From NCBI GenBank assembly GCA_008931825.1, contig QXVZ01023544.1, forward strand, positions 6,781 to 40,129: a stretch of DNA of 33,349 bases, in the 5' to 3' direction. This document shows positions 23,618 to 33,349 of the stretch, one piece after another; within the stretch, counting starts at the first letter, position 1; each line of letters begins with the position of its first letter. The stretch is from Phallusia fumigata (lineage: Eukaryota > Chordata > Ascidiacea > Phlebobranchia > Ascidiidae). Under the pieces are notes generated by a model. The model made no database searches and was not told where the DNA came from. It worked only from the letters and a program-made list of their open reading frames with translations. The position numbers were made by a program, and so were the translations under genes.

Positions 23618-25956
23618 CTACTGCTCATATGTCATGACGCGAATAAACTTTTTCTCATATGAAGGCAGAAACACATCGGAGATGCCATCGCCGTCGGCAT
23701 CACCAACAGCTATTGCTCCAACAGTACCTTTCTCTTGTTCGTATATCTTGCGAATAACAAATATAAAACTTTACGGTACAACTTCAAAATATTTTAATAA
23801 ATAAGGCAACAGCGCACATAATATATCATATATTTTTTATTTTATCCTTTCCACATGTGATTTTAATACAATATCGAATACAGAGCAAGTCTGTTATAAT
23901 GCCCGCGGGGTGCGTAAAATTAATAATTCATACCGTAGTCGATGTATACGACCAGTCATTTGGGTCCTGTGTATCGGCTGTGACAACAAATACTTTACCA
24001 TCGTCGTCTCCGGACACCATTATATAGGGCTTTCTACAAAACAAAGCAATAAAAAATTAATTTTTTAGTTGCTCAGCATGAAAGCAGTTTAAAGTTGTTG
24101 TTTACAAAACATAATTAAACGACTTACAAACCGGCTTGTTTCATGTCCATAATTGGCCAGAATGCGGTCGCGGTTCCAGGAGAACCTGATCCCGGAAGGC
24201 GGAAGGATTTATACCCATCTTGCAAAACATGACTGGAAAAATATGTGGCATGTTGTTCAGCGTAATTGAAAGTTTTGTAATAACGTACCGTGTCCAAGCT
24301 TGGTTCTGCCAATCATCCGGTATTTCATAAGCCAATAACGCTCCTGGACTACCAAGTNATAACGCTCCCGGACTACCAAGTTGACTCCAGGTTGTACACA
24401 GTATGTCCAATACACCATCCATGTTGACATCAACGATCTTTGAAAGGGAGAGGTCTAGTTACACTGGTTACATTATAAAGCAAAAAATAAATTGCAATGT
24501 TTCCACCTGCAGATCAAAGTACCAGCCGTAATTGTCTACAGCCATATGCTGAATCGACGAAGCGTCTTGCCAATCATTTGTTGAACTCCATGTTAAACCC
24601 AGTTCAAAACTGCAATGTTTTTTTGCAATCAAAATTTATGTTTTTTGCCGCGCAGCCCCATAAGTAAAAGTTAGAAGCTCTACCTCCAAAAACCGGCGCT
24701 TATTATAACCGGAGTGTAAGAACCGTCTTGCAGTTTCATGTAGTGAATGCGAAATGATATGTCCTCGGTTCCTTCATGCAATATGTGAACTTTCCAACCA
24801 CTAGTGGGTTGTTTTATCCCCGGATTTTCAAACCAAACCAACTGCGCCTCGGTTGCACTCGCTAAAATGTTTATTTATTAGCACATGTCAATACACATTA
24901 CACATATAGATTAAAACAAATTCGAAAGCATACCGCCAGTCCCATAAGCACGTGCAGTTACAGCATCCAAGTGACCGTCGTTGTTCATATCCTCCCACAA
25001 AACGCGATGATAAAACCACAATTTTTCATCACTTGATGAAATTATTACAGGACCTATGTGAAGTCCAAAACAAAATTATCCGGAGAAGGTTATTTTAAAC
25101 AATTATACAATTAAAAACATCATACGAGTTTTAAAACATAAAACATAAATCGCACCAAACGAGTTTGTGATGTCAAGCAAAGCAATAGATCCGTTATCTT
25201 TTCCAGGTAGAAAGAATCCGCTGGCAACAGCCCAAACCCTGCTGGTAAANTAGAAAGAATCCGCTGGCAACAGCCCAAACCCTGCTGGTAAACACCGCCT
25301 CTAAAAATACATGTCAAAAAGTTGTGAAAGATTTACCACTTTAAAATTTTGCGTACCTGGAACTTGGCTGACTTCATTTGGCCAAACCAGCACATCTGTT
25401 AGCATGTCGGAGTCGAATGATGATTGCAACTGAAATTCATTGATTCCGTTCAGTTTTGTCACCGTGTCTTTGACAGAACTGTTAAAGACATTTGAAAAAT
25501 AAAAACTAAGATAATTTTTGAAGGTGATTTAAAATATTTTGGCACTATCTCTCAAGTAACACTGAAATTCTTTTCAAACAAGATTTTGATGTCACAGTGA
25601 GTTTATTTTCTTATTGCATTGTTAATGCGGTATGTGATACGCTTGCGGTTCACAACTTTGGCAAGTCCAACAGTTGCTGCCATTTAGGTATCTTTCACAA
25701 AATAGCACGTACTTTGCGACTGGCGTTGCCCAAAGTGGCCAAACCTCAAACCTTACATGTCTCCAGTAAACGCTGAGAAAGCAAGATCATATTTTCCAGC
25801 GGATTGAGCATCAGTGTCCTCAAGCAAGCTACAGAATGCCGGGTTCTCACTTACTGGAATGTCATACAAATATTTTGGGTTGGGAGAAACATCATCAGAT
25901 TTTACTTTACTGCATAAGGTAATAAGCAGAAATAGAGCGAGTTGAAACAATTCCAT
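23618..25956 (-). CDS. Secreted FG-GAP/VCBS-like beta-propeller protein, paralogue A
   Basis: Ten exons: 25956-25757, 25478-25357, 25300-25156, 25053-24934, 24861-24684, 24609-24507, 24437-24289, 24232-24128, 24033-23934, 23746-23618. Two exons carry short allelic duplications around single Ns (25250 and 24358); with those discounted the frame closes at 427 aa. A cleavable signal peptide (MELFQLALFLLITLC) starts it. The body has repeated blades ending in acidic calcium-type loops: DMNNDGHLD, DVNMDGVLD, GDDDG and DADGDGISD, as in FG-GAP/VCBS repeats. Trp-rich segments (WSSTNDW, WYFDL, VWFENPG) recur. No membrane anchor is seen, so it should be extracellular. Molecular role unknown; a beta-propeller scaffold binding protein or sugar is the family-level expectation. 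It ends 177 bp before the start of the VWA-CUB-VWA gene on the same strand. Confidence 0.88.
24335..24381. repeat. 23-bp direct repeat around a single N, inside an exon of propeller paralogue A
   Basis: Copies 24335-24357 and 24359-24381 flank the N at 24358 and differ at one base, which is synonymous (a Pro codon). Removing one copy plus the N restores an exon of 125 nt, exactly the length of the matching exon in paralogue B. It is therefore an assembly join, not a biological insertion. Confidence 0.92.
24358..24358. other. Single-N contig join in a coding exon
   Basis: A lone N between two copies of the same 23 bp. It would add eight codon-lengths (24 nt) to the gene model if taken literally. 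Confidence 0.9.
25208..25292. repeat. Perfect 42-bp direct repeat around a single N, inside an exon of propeller paralogue A
   Basis: Copies 25208-25249 and 25251-25292 are identical and flank the N at 25250. Discounting one copy and the N leaves a 102-nt exon that keeps frame and aligns with the paralogue B exon around GFF..GKD.G.IAL. This is an assembly overlap. Confidence 0.92.
25250..25250. other. Single-N contig join in a coding exon
   Basis: A lone N between two identical 42-bp copies. Literal translation would interrupt the frame (43 extra bases). Confidence 0.9.
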
Positions 25957-26453
25957 CTTTAAAGTCCCTATTGACAACCAAATCAACATATTATTCGACA
26001 GGCACACAGCTCAGTGGTCAGCAACCTTTTAGACGCAGGAGTTCTGAAAATCTGCAATAGTCTGGTTTACACGCACTCTCTGTCGCTCGCTGTTGCATTT
26101 ACACTGCACCTAACGACAAAAACAAATAGGTCACTCAGCTTAACTCAATAAATGTATTGGAAATGTATGATTTCCCAAATCACTTCGCGTGCCAAGAATG
26201 ATCACCTCGTACCTGGAATAACCAACCTGTGACATAGAGTTGGTCAGAACATGAACCTATATCAGGCAACTTTCCAGACTGCCGAAAGCCCTGCCAAATT
26301 TGTAACACGGCAAGACTGCAGAACTGATCAATTAATACAGACAACGTCGTTAAAGCAAACACAGCGTAATCTACAGCAGCTTTTGCTTCCCACGCTTTGC
26401 CAACACGCCATCAAAGTTTATCAGCGGTTGTTGCATAACCAACGATTGCATAA
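25957..26453. other. Upstream flank of propeller paralogue A; no gene recognised
   Basis: Probably promoter and 5' flank of the minus-strand gene. No clear TATA box was seen, and the open frames here (26180-26362 minus, 26251-26487 plus) overlap on opposite strands and lack motifs. Confidence 0.4.
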
Positions 26454-26973
26454 TGTGTTTCACCCCAATTCTAATAAGCCCCAATAAGTTCCAATCCAAA
26501 CCCAATAAGTTGGATCATAGATTCGGTTGCTAAATGTTTTTTTCTTCAAAAGAAGAATACGGTGGATTGCGAACAAGACGAAACTCTAGCACAGGTGGCA
26601 CAACTTTTTTGCTTAAGGACGACTTCATGGCAAAACAAAATAGGGCAATGTCACAACTACAGACGTTGCAGTGTAAAAACCTTAAAATCCTTGTCGTACT
26701 CTTATAAATGCTTATCATTACCCTGTTTATTGTTGTGAATGAGATTATGTGTCTTTTATGACAATGAGATGGCAAGAGTGTACATTTAACATTGTTAACT
26801 CTAAGACAAATTTAGGCTGTAACCAAAAACGGGCACTTCTTACAAAAAAGGACGTTAATGCTTTCTAAGACGTTGATGTTTATGAAAACAAAATCTCAAA
26901 ACATGAGGACGGTATGGTAACCATGCCTTTTATAGGCCTTTTAAAGCACCGTAAAGGTGCCTCGTTGGTAAAA

Positions 26974-26974
26974 N
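26974..26974. other. Single-N contig join between two haplotypes
   Basis: A lone N at the end of block B and the start of block A', in the DNA between the two propeller genes. Confidence 0.9.
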
Positions 26975-27135
26975 ATGTGTTTTACCCCAATTCTAATAAG
27001 CCCCAACTGCCCCAACAAGTTCCAATCCAAAGTTGGATTATAGATTCGGTTGCTAAAGGTTTTTGTTTTAAAAGAAGAATACGGTGGATTGCGAACAAGA
27101 CGAAACTCTAGCACAGGTGGCACAACTTTTTTGCT

Positions 27136-27922
27136 ATTGCCGACCCCCTTACAGACTTCATTTTTGCTAACGGCCGCAACATAGGCACACAGTTACAAAG
27201 AATGTAATGTGGCAGATGTACGTCACCACATACACCCAAACGTGTACAACAACTTGTCGCACTATTCCAACACACATGATGTTGGATGGTTATTCTTCTC
27301 GCTAATGTAAAAAAGCAACAGGAGCAATTGCAAAAGTAAACTACTATATTGCCGTGATTGCATATCACTTTCAGCGGCTGAATACACGCACGAGAATCCT
27401 TTGTTTACAAAAACTCTAAATAGTATCTGAAAACGGCACGCCACTAAAATATAATCCATGGTCACAAATGCAACGTGACATATCATATGCGTAAGGGTGA
27501 AATGGGGCTCTTTAAATCCTTGTCGACGTTGCCTCTTTAAGTCCTTGTCGACGTTGTTGTAATGCATGATATCATTGTAATGCAACAATGACCGTGGATT
27601 TATTGGCAAACAATTGTCGCGCTGCCTCATCAAATAGCATCAACGGACGCAGATTGTGTATCCCTGTTTCAGCATATCGAATGTATAGACTCATGCGTGC
27701 GATGAAGTTGCCTGAAACGTTCCTACAGTTGCGCCGTTTTACGTTCTTCTTATTTGCAATGTACTAAGATTAAGTTATGTTATGTGTCATACAATAATTG
27801 TTGCTCACTTACACTTTTGCAAGTAGTTTTAGCATTCGCTTGTTAACATTAGCTCTTAAATCGCGTTGCATAGATTTGGGTAAGTTTTATGTAGGCAAGT
27901 ACCATGGATCGAGAACCAAAAA
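27136..27922. mobile_element. 787-bp segment present in one haplotype block and absent from the other; candidate polymorphic insertion
   Basis: The junction ttttttgct/taaggacgac in block A-B is interrupted by this segment in block A'-X-B'. No clear target-site duplication or terminal inverted repeat was seen at the edges, and no transposase-like frame is present. A non-autonomous element or a deletion in the other allele are both possible; the label is tentative. Confidence 0.4.
27508..27556. repeat. 25-bp tandem duplication inside the haplotype-specific segment
   Basis: Two adjacent units, 27508-27532 and 27533-27556, both reading ctctttaa(a/g)tccttgtcgacgttg. Directly after them, ttgtaatgca occurs twice, separated by the palindrome tgatatca. 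Confidence 0.8.
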
Positions 27923-28468
27923 TAAGGACGACTTCATGGCAAAACAATATAGGGCAATGTCACAATTACAGAAGTTGCAGTGTACAAACCTAAACTTCCT
28001 TATCGTACTCTAATCATTACCCTGTTTTTTCTGTTGTGAATGAGATTATGTTTCTTTTATGACGATGAGATGGCAAGAGTGTACATTTAACATTGTTAAC
28101 GCTAAGACAAAATTAGGCTGTAACTAAAAACGGGCACTTTTTAGAAATAAGGACATTAATGCTTTCTAAGACGTTGATGTTTATAAAAACAAAATCTCAA
28201 AACATAAGGACGGTATGGTAACCATGCCTTTTATAGGCCTTCTAAAGCACCGTAAAGGTGCCTCGTTGGTAAAAATAACACCTTGCGTTTTTTTACTGTA
28301 GCAACAAATAAGACTGTAAATTTACGTGAAATAAAACTTTGGTTTGAAAAACAAGGTTTTGCCGTGCGCATTATAAACTTATGAAAGCTGAACTGTCCAC
28401 ACAATCAACTGCTTTGACTTGCTTAACCTGTCTTCATATAAGTTGAATACACATTACTCGATCGTGTT

Positions 28469-28474
28469 TTTAAT
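28469..28474 (-). terminator. Variant poly(A) signal of propeller paralogue B
   Basis: ATTAAA on minus (TTTAAT on plus), about 17 nt after the stop codon at 28491-28493. This is the same signal type and spacing as in paralogue A. Confidence 0.4.
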
Positions 28475-28490
28475 ATGTTGTGAGGCGCAC

Positions 28491-30766
28491 CTACTTCTTG
28501 TAGGTCATAACAACAATTTTCTTCACCGTGTATGATGGAATAAACACATCGCAGTAACCGTCCCCATCTACATCCTGTACCCCGATCGCTCCAATCGTTC
28601 CAGTTCCTTTGTAAATCTGCAGAAGAAAATCCGATATAAAAGTTGACAATATTTTTAGAACAATTGTTTTACAGTGGTTTGGCTGTAGTCCCAGATGTCA
28701 GAAGACTCCGAATCAGGAGTAAGAACGTAAGCACTTCCATCATCGTCTCCGGAAACCATAATATAGGGTTTCCTAAAAAATGAAACACATTTTACCTCAA
28801 TAAATCTAAATATGGTTTGGTACTTACAGGGTAAGCCTGTCCAACGTCGGCCAAAAACTTTGCGCAGCCCCTGGTGAACCAGAACCAGCGATGATAAATG
28901 ACTTGTATCCATCTTGCAACACATGTCTGTTGAAACCAAGAAAAGAATGGGTCGAGTTCAATGTGGCTGTTTCCCAACGAAACCAAACAATGGATGCGCA
29001 AAGAGAACGTTTAGATATTGTAGTTTGGGCCGGTTTAATTGCGTCCAATTGGGGTACCTTGTCCAAGGTTGTGTTGTCCAGTCGGAAGGAATCTCATAGG
29101 CAAGTACAGCTCCTGGTTTTCCCTGTTGACTCCATGTACTAGTTAACACGTCCAATCGGCCGTCCATGTTTATGTCTGCAATCTACAACATAAACGAAAG
29201 ATTTGAAAGTGCAGGAAAAATATTACGTTGAGGTTTTTACCTCTATATCAAAATACCATCCATATGTGTCGACCGTCAAACTTTGAATGGATGAAAGATC
29301 TGTCCAGTCATTTGTAGAGCTCCAAACTACAGTGAGTTCATTGCTAGTAACAGAATAATATGGTAAAAGCGACAAGCCAAAACAATTTTAATGACACAAA
29401 TATTTAAACGTTGATAAAGTTTATATTAAAGAGGGCCAAATCTTGTACATACATCTTTTTTATTCATTAGATTTTTTTGATAGAACATGTATAATTAATA
29501 AACTACATTTGTCGGAATTCTTGCCTCTACGTGCCGGCGCCCATGCCGAGCTATACAGAATACCATAAACCATTTAAATCAACTCGTACGTCATCTGTGT
29601 AGCTAGTGACGTAACAAGATTACTGACAAGCTATTTATCTTCCCGCCCTGTGACCCACCTGTAAAAACCACTACTAAGAATTGCCATTGTAGTTCCTCCG
29701 TTGGGAAGAGGCATCTCATGGAGCCTGAAATTGACATCTTCCGAGTTTTCTTTTAACACATGAGTTTCCCAGCTGTTTGTAAGCTGCGATGTTCTAGGAT
29801 TTTCCAACCAAATCAGTTGAGTCACATTCGCAGACGCTTTAAGCAATGGTTTAGTGTAAAGAAAGGATCAACCTTAGGTTGTGTAACTGTGAAATATAAC
29901 AACAAAGTCTGTCCGCGTGGCTGTACTTACGTCCACCACCATTGGCTCTTTCACTAACCGCATCCAGATATCCATCATTATTCATATCCATCCATTCCAC
30001 ACGATGGTAATACCATAGAATGCCATCGGGATTTGTAGTGATTTTTATCGGATCTAAACAACATCAAATAAAATTACAAACATTCAAAGCAATTTTACAC
30101 ATATATAAGCTTTATTTTACTACATGGCCGATATTTAGACTAGCTTGGTAAACTTGCCTGCTGTTCCGTAAGTTAGATCGGTCATACTCATAAGGGCAAT
30201 TTCTCCATCGTCTTTTCCAGTCATAAAAAATCCCGTAGAAGCTGACCAAACCAAAGGCAATACAAATATACCATCTGTGAATTTAAAACGTGGGATTTCT
30301 ACTTTCTATACCCTTTCTGCTAGAGGCTAGTTGTTTATTTAGCAAACATAATAGGTTAAAGTAATTTCACTTAAGCTTACCTGGGACAGCGGCAACTTCA
30401 TTTGGCCATTGCAACTGATCAGTAATAATAGTGGAATTCATTTCAGTCGCGTCAAGGTATTTTTTTGACACACCCTCGATTCGCAGAATTGGGTCCGACT
30501 GGCGACTAAACGTAACAAATTTATTAACTACTTTGTCCTTATTACCTCTAAAAAATTGTCACAAATACTTACAGGTTGGGGGAAAATGAACTGTAAGATA
30601 AATCATAGACCGGGTTGTTTGGATCCGGTCCCAACAGAGGATTTCTGATAATATTGCAGAATGCAGGAAGAACATCAGTATCTAACTCATAAAGTTTTTT
30701 CGGTGTTGGGTCAGAAACAGCCCCCAAAACAATCGAAACAAGCAAGACTAGAATCGTACTTAGCAT
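28491..30766 (-). CDS. Secreted FG-GAP/VCBS-like beta-propeller protein, paralogue B
   Basis: Ten exons: 30766-30573, 30505-30381, 30274-30158, 30053-29931, 29836-29659, 29343-29241, 29182-29058, 28926-28828, 28772-28673, 28616-28491; 429 aa with all phases closing. Signal peptide MLSTILVLLVSIVLGAVS. Calcium-type loops: DMNNDGYLD (about 168-176), DINMDGRLD (about 283-291), GDDDG and DVDGDGYCD (about 403-411). Segments WSSTNDW, YGWYFDI, AYEIPSDW and GSGSPGAA align with paralogue A. Intron positions and phases match A exon for exon, and several exon lengths are identical (178, 103, 125 and 100 nt), so the pair arose by tandem duplication of a spliced gene locus. The intron after the exon at 30158 appears to use a GC donor (GCAAGT), where A has GT. 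No membrane anchor is seen. Function unknown beyond the propeller fold. Confidence 0.9.
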
Positions 30767-32375
30767 CGTGACTTAATGTCGTTTCCTTTGGTGAAACTCG
30801 TCTACGTGCACTCGACTAAAGACACGTTTAAAGCAAGCTTGAACTCAGTCCCGTCTGTTATTTCACATCTATTAATAGGAATTTCGAAGAAAACGATGAC
30901 AAACTACTTCTTGCAATTACCAAAAATTGACATCTGCCATTTTTCCCACTGTTGACGTGAATAAACAGGACCAAGCGAGCGTTCGACTTTGTCAAATTCC
31001 GTCTGTTGGTGCAGTAGCATTAAACAACCATTGCCAAATAAATATTTTAAAAATTTAATACATTCCTACCCCTGACTATGTTCAGTTCCTTGATACTAAC
31101 AACAATAAGCTATTAACATTGATGAACAATGCTGATAAGCATTATTGACTCGGGCGCTGGCGTTTGGAAAAAAAGGGGCAGATGCCTTGAAAATTTAGCT
31201 GATTTTACCATCAAGATCAGTTACTGTCTTGCCGTTACGTTTTCTTCGTATATACTCGCATGCCATTTTAGTGCACGTTTGTGATATCATAATGCGTTTA
31301 TTATTTTTGTCGAGTGAGCGTTCGCTAAATATTAGGTTGTTAGATGGCGGTATTAAAAATGCCATTTGACACTAGTTTAGATAAACTACGACGTCACCTA
31401 ACGGTGAAATAGTTTTTTTGTGTTTTTCATTGCGTAGAATCCGTATTCTATAATTACATTTTTTCAGTAACAAACAATTCTCGAATACCCTTTTTTAAAG
31501 ACTTGACTTGGCTCGTCGCCTTGACATGTCAAACCAGAGACTTGACACGAAGAGACAGAAAGAAAATGTGCGATGGAATGGATACCAGCATGTCCCACGT
31601 ACCAGATAGCATCCAATGTGCGATGCCTTTTGAACATCGATTCTTATTGAACCACAACGACGTGGTCGCAATTAACGATCATGGCTTTTGTTTAAAATTG
31701 TCCGCGTCACACGTCCTTGTTTACATCATATTGTTTGCTTGTTGTTGTTGGTTTTTGAACGAGTGAAAACGTTAAGGTTAAGTAATCGAGTAATAAGTGT
31801 CAAGCAGTTACTTTAATTGCATTGTGAGCAGTGGCAATACATTTTTATTACGCTAATAGGGAAGTTATGCTATTTTTAAATCACAACTCGTTGAAATGAC
31901 AAGTGTCAATTGTGCCTTTGGCCACGGTGAAGCACAATACTTGGATTTTTCCTTGTGTTAAAAGGCATGCATCTGGTATTCGCGTACTCCTTTGATCTTA
32001 AAAAATAACGAAAGACTTGAAACAGTAGCGACTTGACTTTACTTGAGAAGATTTGTTACCCAACACTGGTTATTTGACTAATTCTCATGAAAGTCACTTA
32101 GATTTATTTCTTACATTTCGCCTGGCTCACTCGGTCCGGTGCGTAGTAAGTTTCAGTGTCTTAAAAACTACAGGTCGGTAAAAATTTGGTAGTTACTTCG
32201 AAACTCAAAGCTCGGAAGTACCAGGCTAAAAAAAAGAAATGGAGAAAACTTAAAATACTGCAGGTACCAAAAAAGGATCTGGAAAGTTGAATAAAAGGAC
32301 TGCATTTATTTATTCCAGGGCACGTACTGCTTTTTTATGTTGTAATTATATGACACATAAATTTCGTGCTTATCT
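30767..32375. other. Interval between propeller paralogue B and FAM167; no convincing gene
   Basis: The part nearest 30767 is the presumed promoter of paralogue B. A plus-strand frame at 31503-31766 (87 aa, hydrophobic C-terminus) has no recognisable motif or splice context and is not called. Clusters of the word acttga/ttgac recur near 31500 and 32012-32045 and look like decayed repeat sequence. Confidence 0.45.
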
Positions 32376-32381
32376 TTTATT
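32376..32381 (-). terminator. Poly(A) signal of the FAM167 gene
   Basis: AATAAA on minus (TTTATT on plus), about 45 nt after the stop codon. A second AATAAA lies at 32305-32310. Confidence 0.5.
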
Positions 32382-32426
32382 CTCAAAACAAAGATTACAG
32401 TAAAATTAAACAATATGCGTTTGCAG

Positions 32427-32954
32427 CTATATCACAGAAAACCGTTTAAAGTCAATGCTCATTTTACTAATGCCCATATGTCGCAGTGGTGAAGAGCCAG
32501 AAAGAAGTGAGCCTTCGCGGCGAAGAAATCCACTTGGAAGGTCGCTGACTGTTAAAAATTTGTTATGTTTGAGAAAAATACACGGCAACAGGAAAGTTTT
32601 AACAAGCATTAGGAAAAACACTTCATCCTAAATTTCGCCTTTATCCTTTTATGTCTTGCCGGAATTCTCTAATAAACAATGTACTGCATTAACGTGCTGC
32701 AAGTAGGAGTAATAAATATCATAGAATGGTGGTATACTTGTAATACACTACGAATCTTAACTTTTGGCAAAAAGAAGAAGAACGGTACCATAAATGTTTT
32801 CCTTGATGTTTTCCTCCTCTTCAAGTTCGTAAGAAAAGTTATCCAGCATCACTGCATGTTCATCACACACCATGGCTGCTTTCACTATGTTCAGTTTCTC
32901 CCGCAAATCAAGCAACTTTCGTGATAATGAATGATCTTCTTTGCGCATTATAAT
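32427..32954 (-). CDS. FAM167: FAM167 family protein, C-terminal two exons (5' end outside the window)
   Basis: Two exons, 32954-32789 and 32548-32427, joined in phase 1, encode the conserved FAM167 C-terminal region. The first has a coiled-coil-like helix (MRKEDHSLSRKLLDLREKL, then an ExxxMLDNFSYELEEEE segment). The second ends with SGSSPLRHMGISKM and SIDFKRFSVI, matching the family ending of STPLKLIGVTKMN and NSRRFSLC type. The exon at 32954 starts after an acceptor (TTTGCTAG) in phase 0, so the N-terminal part lies beyond 33349 or in an unrecognised exon. The biochemical role of this family is poorly known; vertebrate FAM167A is also called DIORA1. The donor GTACCG is unusual but preserves frame. 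Confidence 0.84.
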
Positions 32955-33349
32955 CTAGCAAATAATAGCGACAAAGAATTACAAAAAATAAGGAAAATAA
33001 ACAAATTTCATAGGTTTGAGGCAGTGTTCGTCATTTTTAAAAACTTGACTGGACTTGAGACTAGAAGAAAACTCTCAGGCCTCCAATTAAACTCTATAGA
33101 TAAGTTGTCCCATCGCCTGTAGAAGTTATCACCCAAACGTGCGATGCCTGTAGCTTTATATAAGTTAGGACTAATCTTTTAAGTATAGGGGAGAGCGGGG
33201 TAAAACCAAGTGGTGAGGTAAAATGAAGTTGGCGATTTTTAGGCCACCTACTTGCGCCACCATGCGCCAAATTTGTGCCTAGGTAGCCATCTTGGATATC
33301 TATCTTGTCAACGAACGGTTTTCATTTTGGCGGGCTTTTGTAATGTTGA
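32955..33349 (-). other. FAM167 intron or upstream sequence, with a repeat-like segment
   Basis: No coding exon is visible on the minus strand. The segment 33188-33270 (starting ggggagagcggggtaaaac, then gaggtaaaatgaagttgg) has the look of a dispersed element: a purine run followed by two related words, gggtaaaac and aggtaaaat. The repeat status is a guess from appearance. Confidence 0.35.

Larger units (their letters stand above)
26454..28275. repeat. Duplicated haplotype block A-B / A'-X-B' around the N at 26974
   Basis: A (26454-26613) followed directly by B (26614-26973) is joined through the N to A' (26975-27135), an unshared segment X (27136-27922) and B' (27923-28275). A/A' and B/B' are near-identical with small indels. 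The simplest reading is two alleles placed in tandem by the assembler: one with A joined to B, the other with X between them. Confidence 0.85.

Noticed and set aside
26941-27633. Overlapping minus-strand frames in and beside the haplotype block
   Set aside because: They run across an N join or overlap each other in different frames, and no protein motif was seen.
27136-27922. Segment X as an autonomous transposon
   Set aside because: No transposase or reverse-transcriptase frame, no terminal inverted repeats and no visible target duplication; kept only as a polymorphic segment.
31503-31766. Plus-strand 87-aa frame with a hydrophobic C-terminus resembling a tail-anchored peptide
   Set aside because: No family resemblance or splice context; the hydrophobic end comes from a T/G-rich stretch that could arise by chance.

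Overview
This is eukaryotic, intron-rich, AT-rich genomic DNA. The gene content (one BMP5/6/7/8-type ligand, a CELF1/2-type RNA-binding protein, a FAM167 protein) points to an animal of the deuterostome lineage. Compact genes, small introns and visible allelic divergence suggest a highly heterozygous invertebrate chordate such as an ascidian (Ciona-like). The species is an inference.

Layout: (1) 390-7562, plus strand: middle and 3' part of a CELF1/2 gene (RRM2, linker, first codons of RRM3, probable 3' UTR). The rest of RRM3 is lost at assembly gaps. (2) 8608-11850, minus: complete seven-exon BMP5/6/7/8 ligand, convergent with CELF, with a palindromic T-box-like site about 300 bp upstream. 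(3) 14248-17385, minus: complete ten-exon cholinesterase/carboxylesterase-like enzyme with an N-terminal membrane segment and intact catalytic triad. (4) 17976-23440, minus: about 17 exons encoding a protein I do not recognise as a named family: signal peptide, VWA domain without its metal site, CUB domain, VWA domain with an intact MIDAS, Thr/Pro stalk, transmembrane helix and cytoplasmic tail. (5) 23618-25956 and 28491-30766, minus: two tandem paralogues of a secreted FG-GAP/VCBS-like protein with matching intron phases. (6) 32427-32954, minus: C-terminal two exons of a FAM167 homologue, whose upstream exons lie outside the window. The minus-strand exon chains were rebuilt by hand from splice signals and reading-frame phase. 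All close in frame, but a few junctions (noted) are weak.

Six single-N positions mark contig joins. Five are flanked by near-identical direct repeats, which look like the two haplotypes laid end to end rather than true duplications. One join (26974) exposes a 787-bp presence/absence difference between haplotypes in the DNA between the two propeller genes.

The most unusual unit is 17976-30766: two secreted propeller genes followed, after only 177 bp, by the VWA-CUB-VWA membrane protein. Propeller and VWA modules are the parts from which integrin heads are built, so a ligand/receptor or adhesion relationship is a testable but speculative idea.
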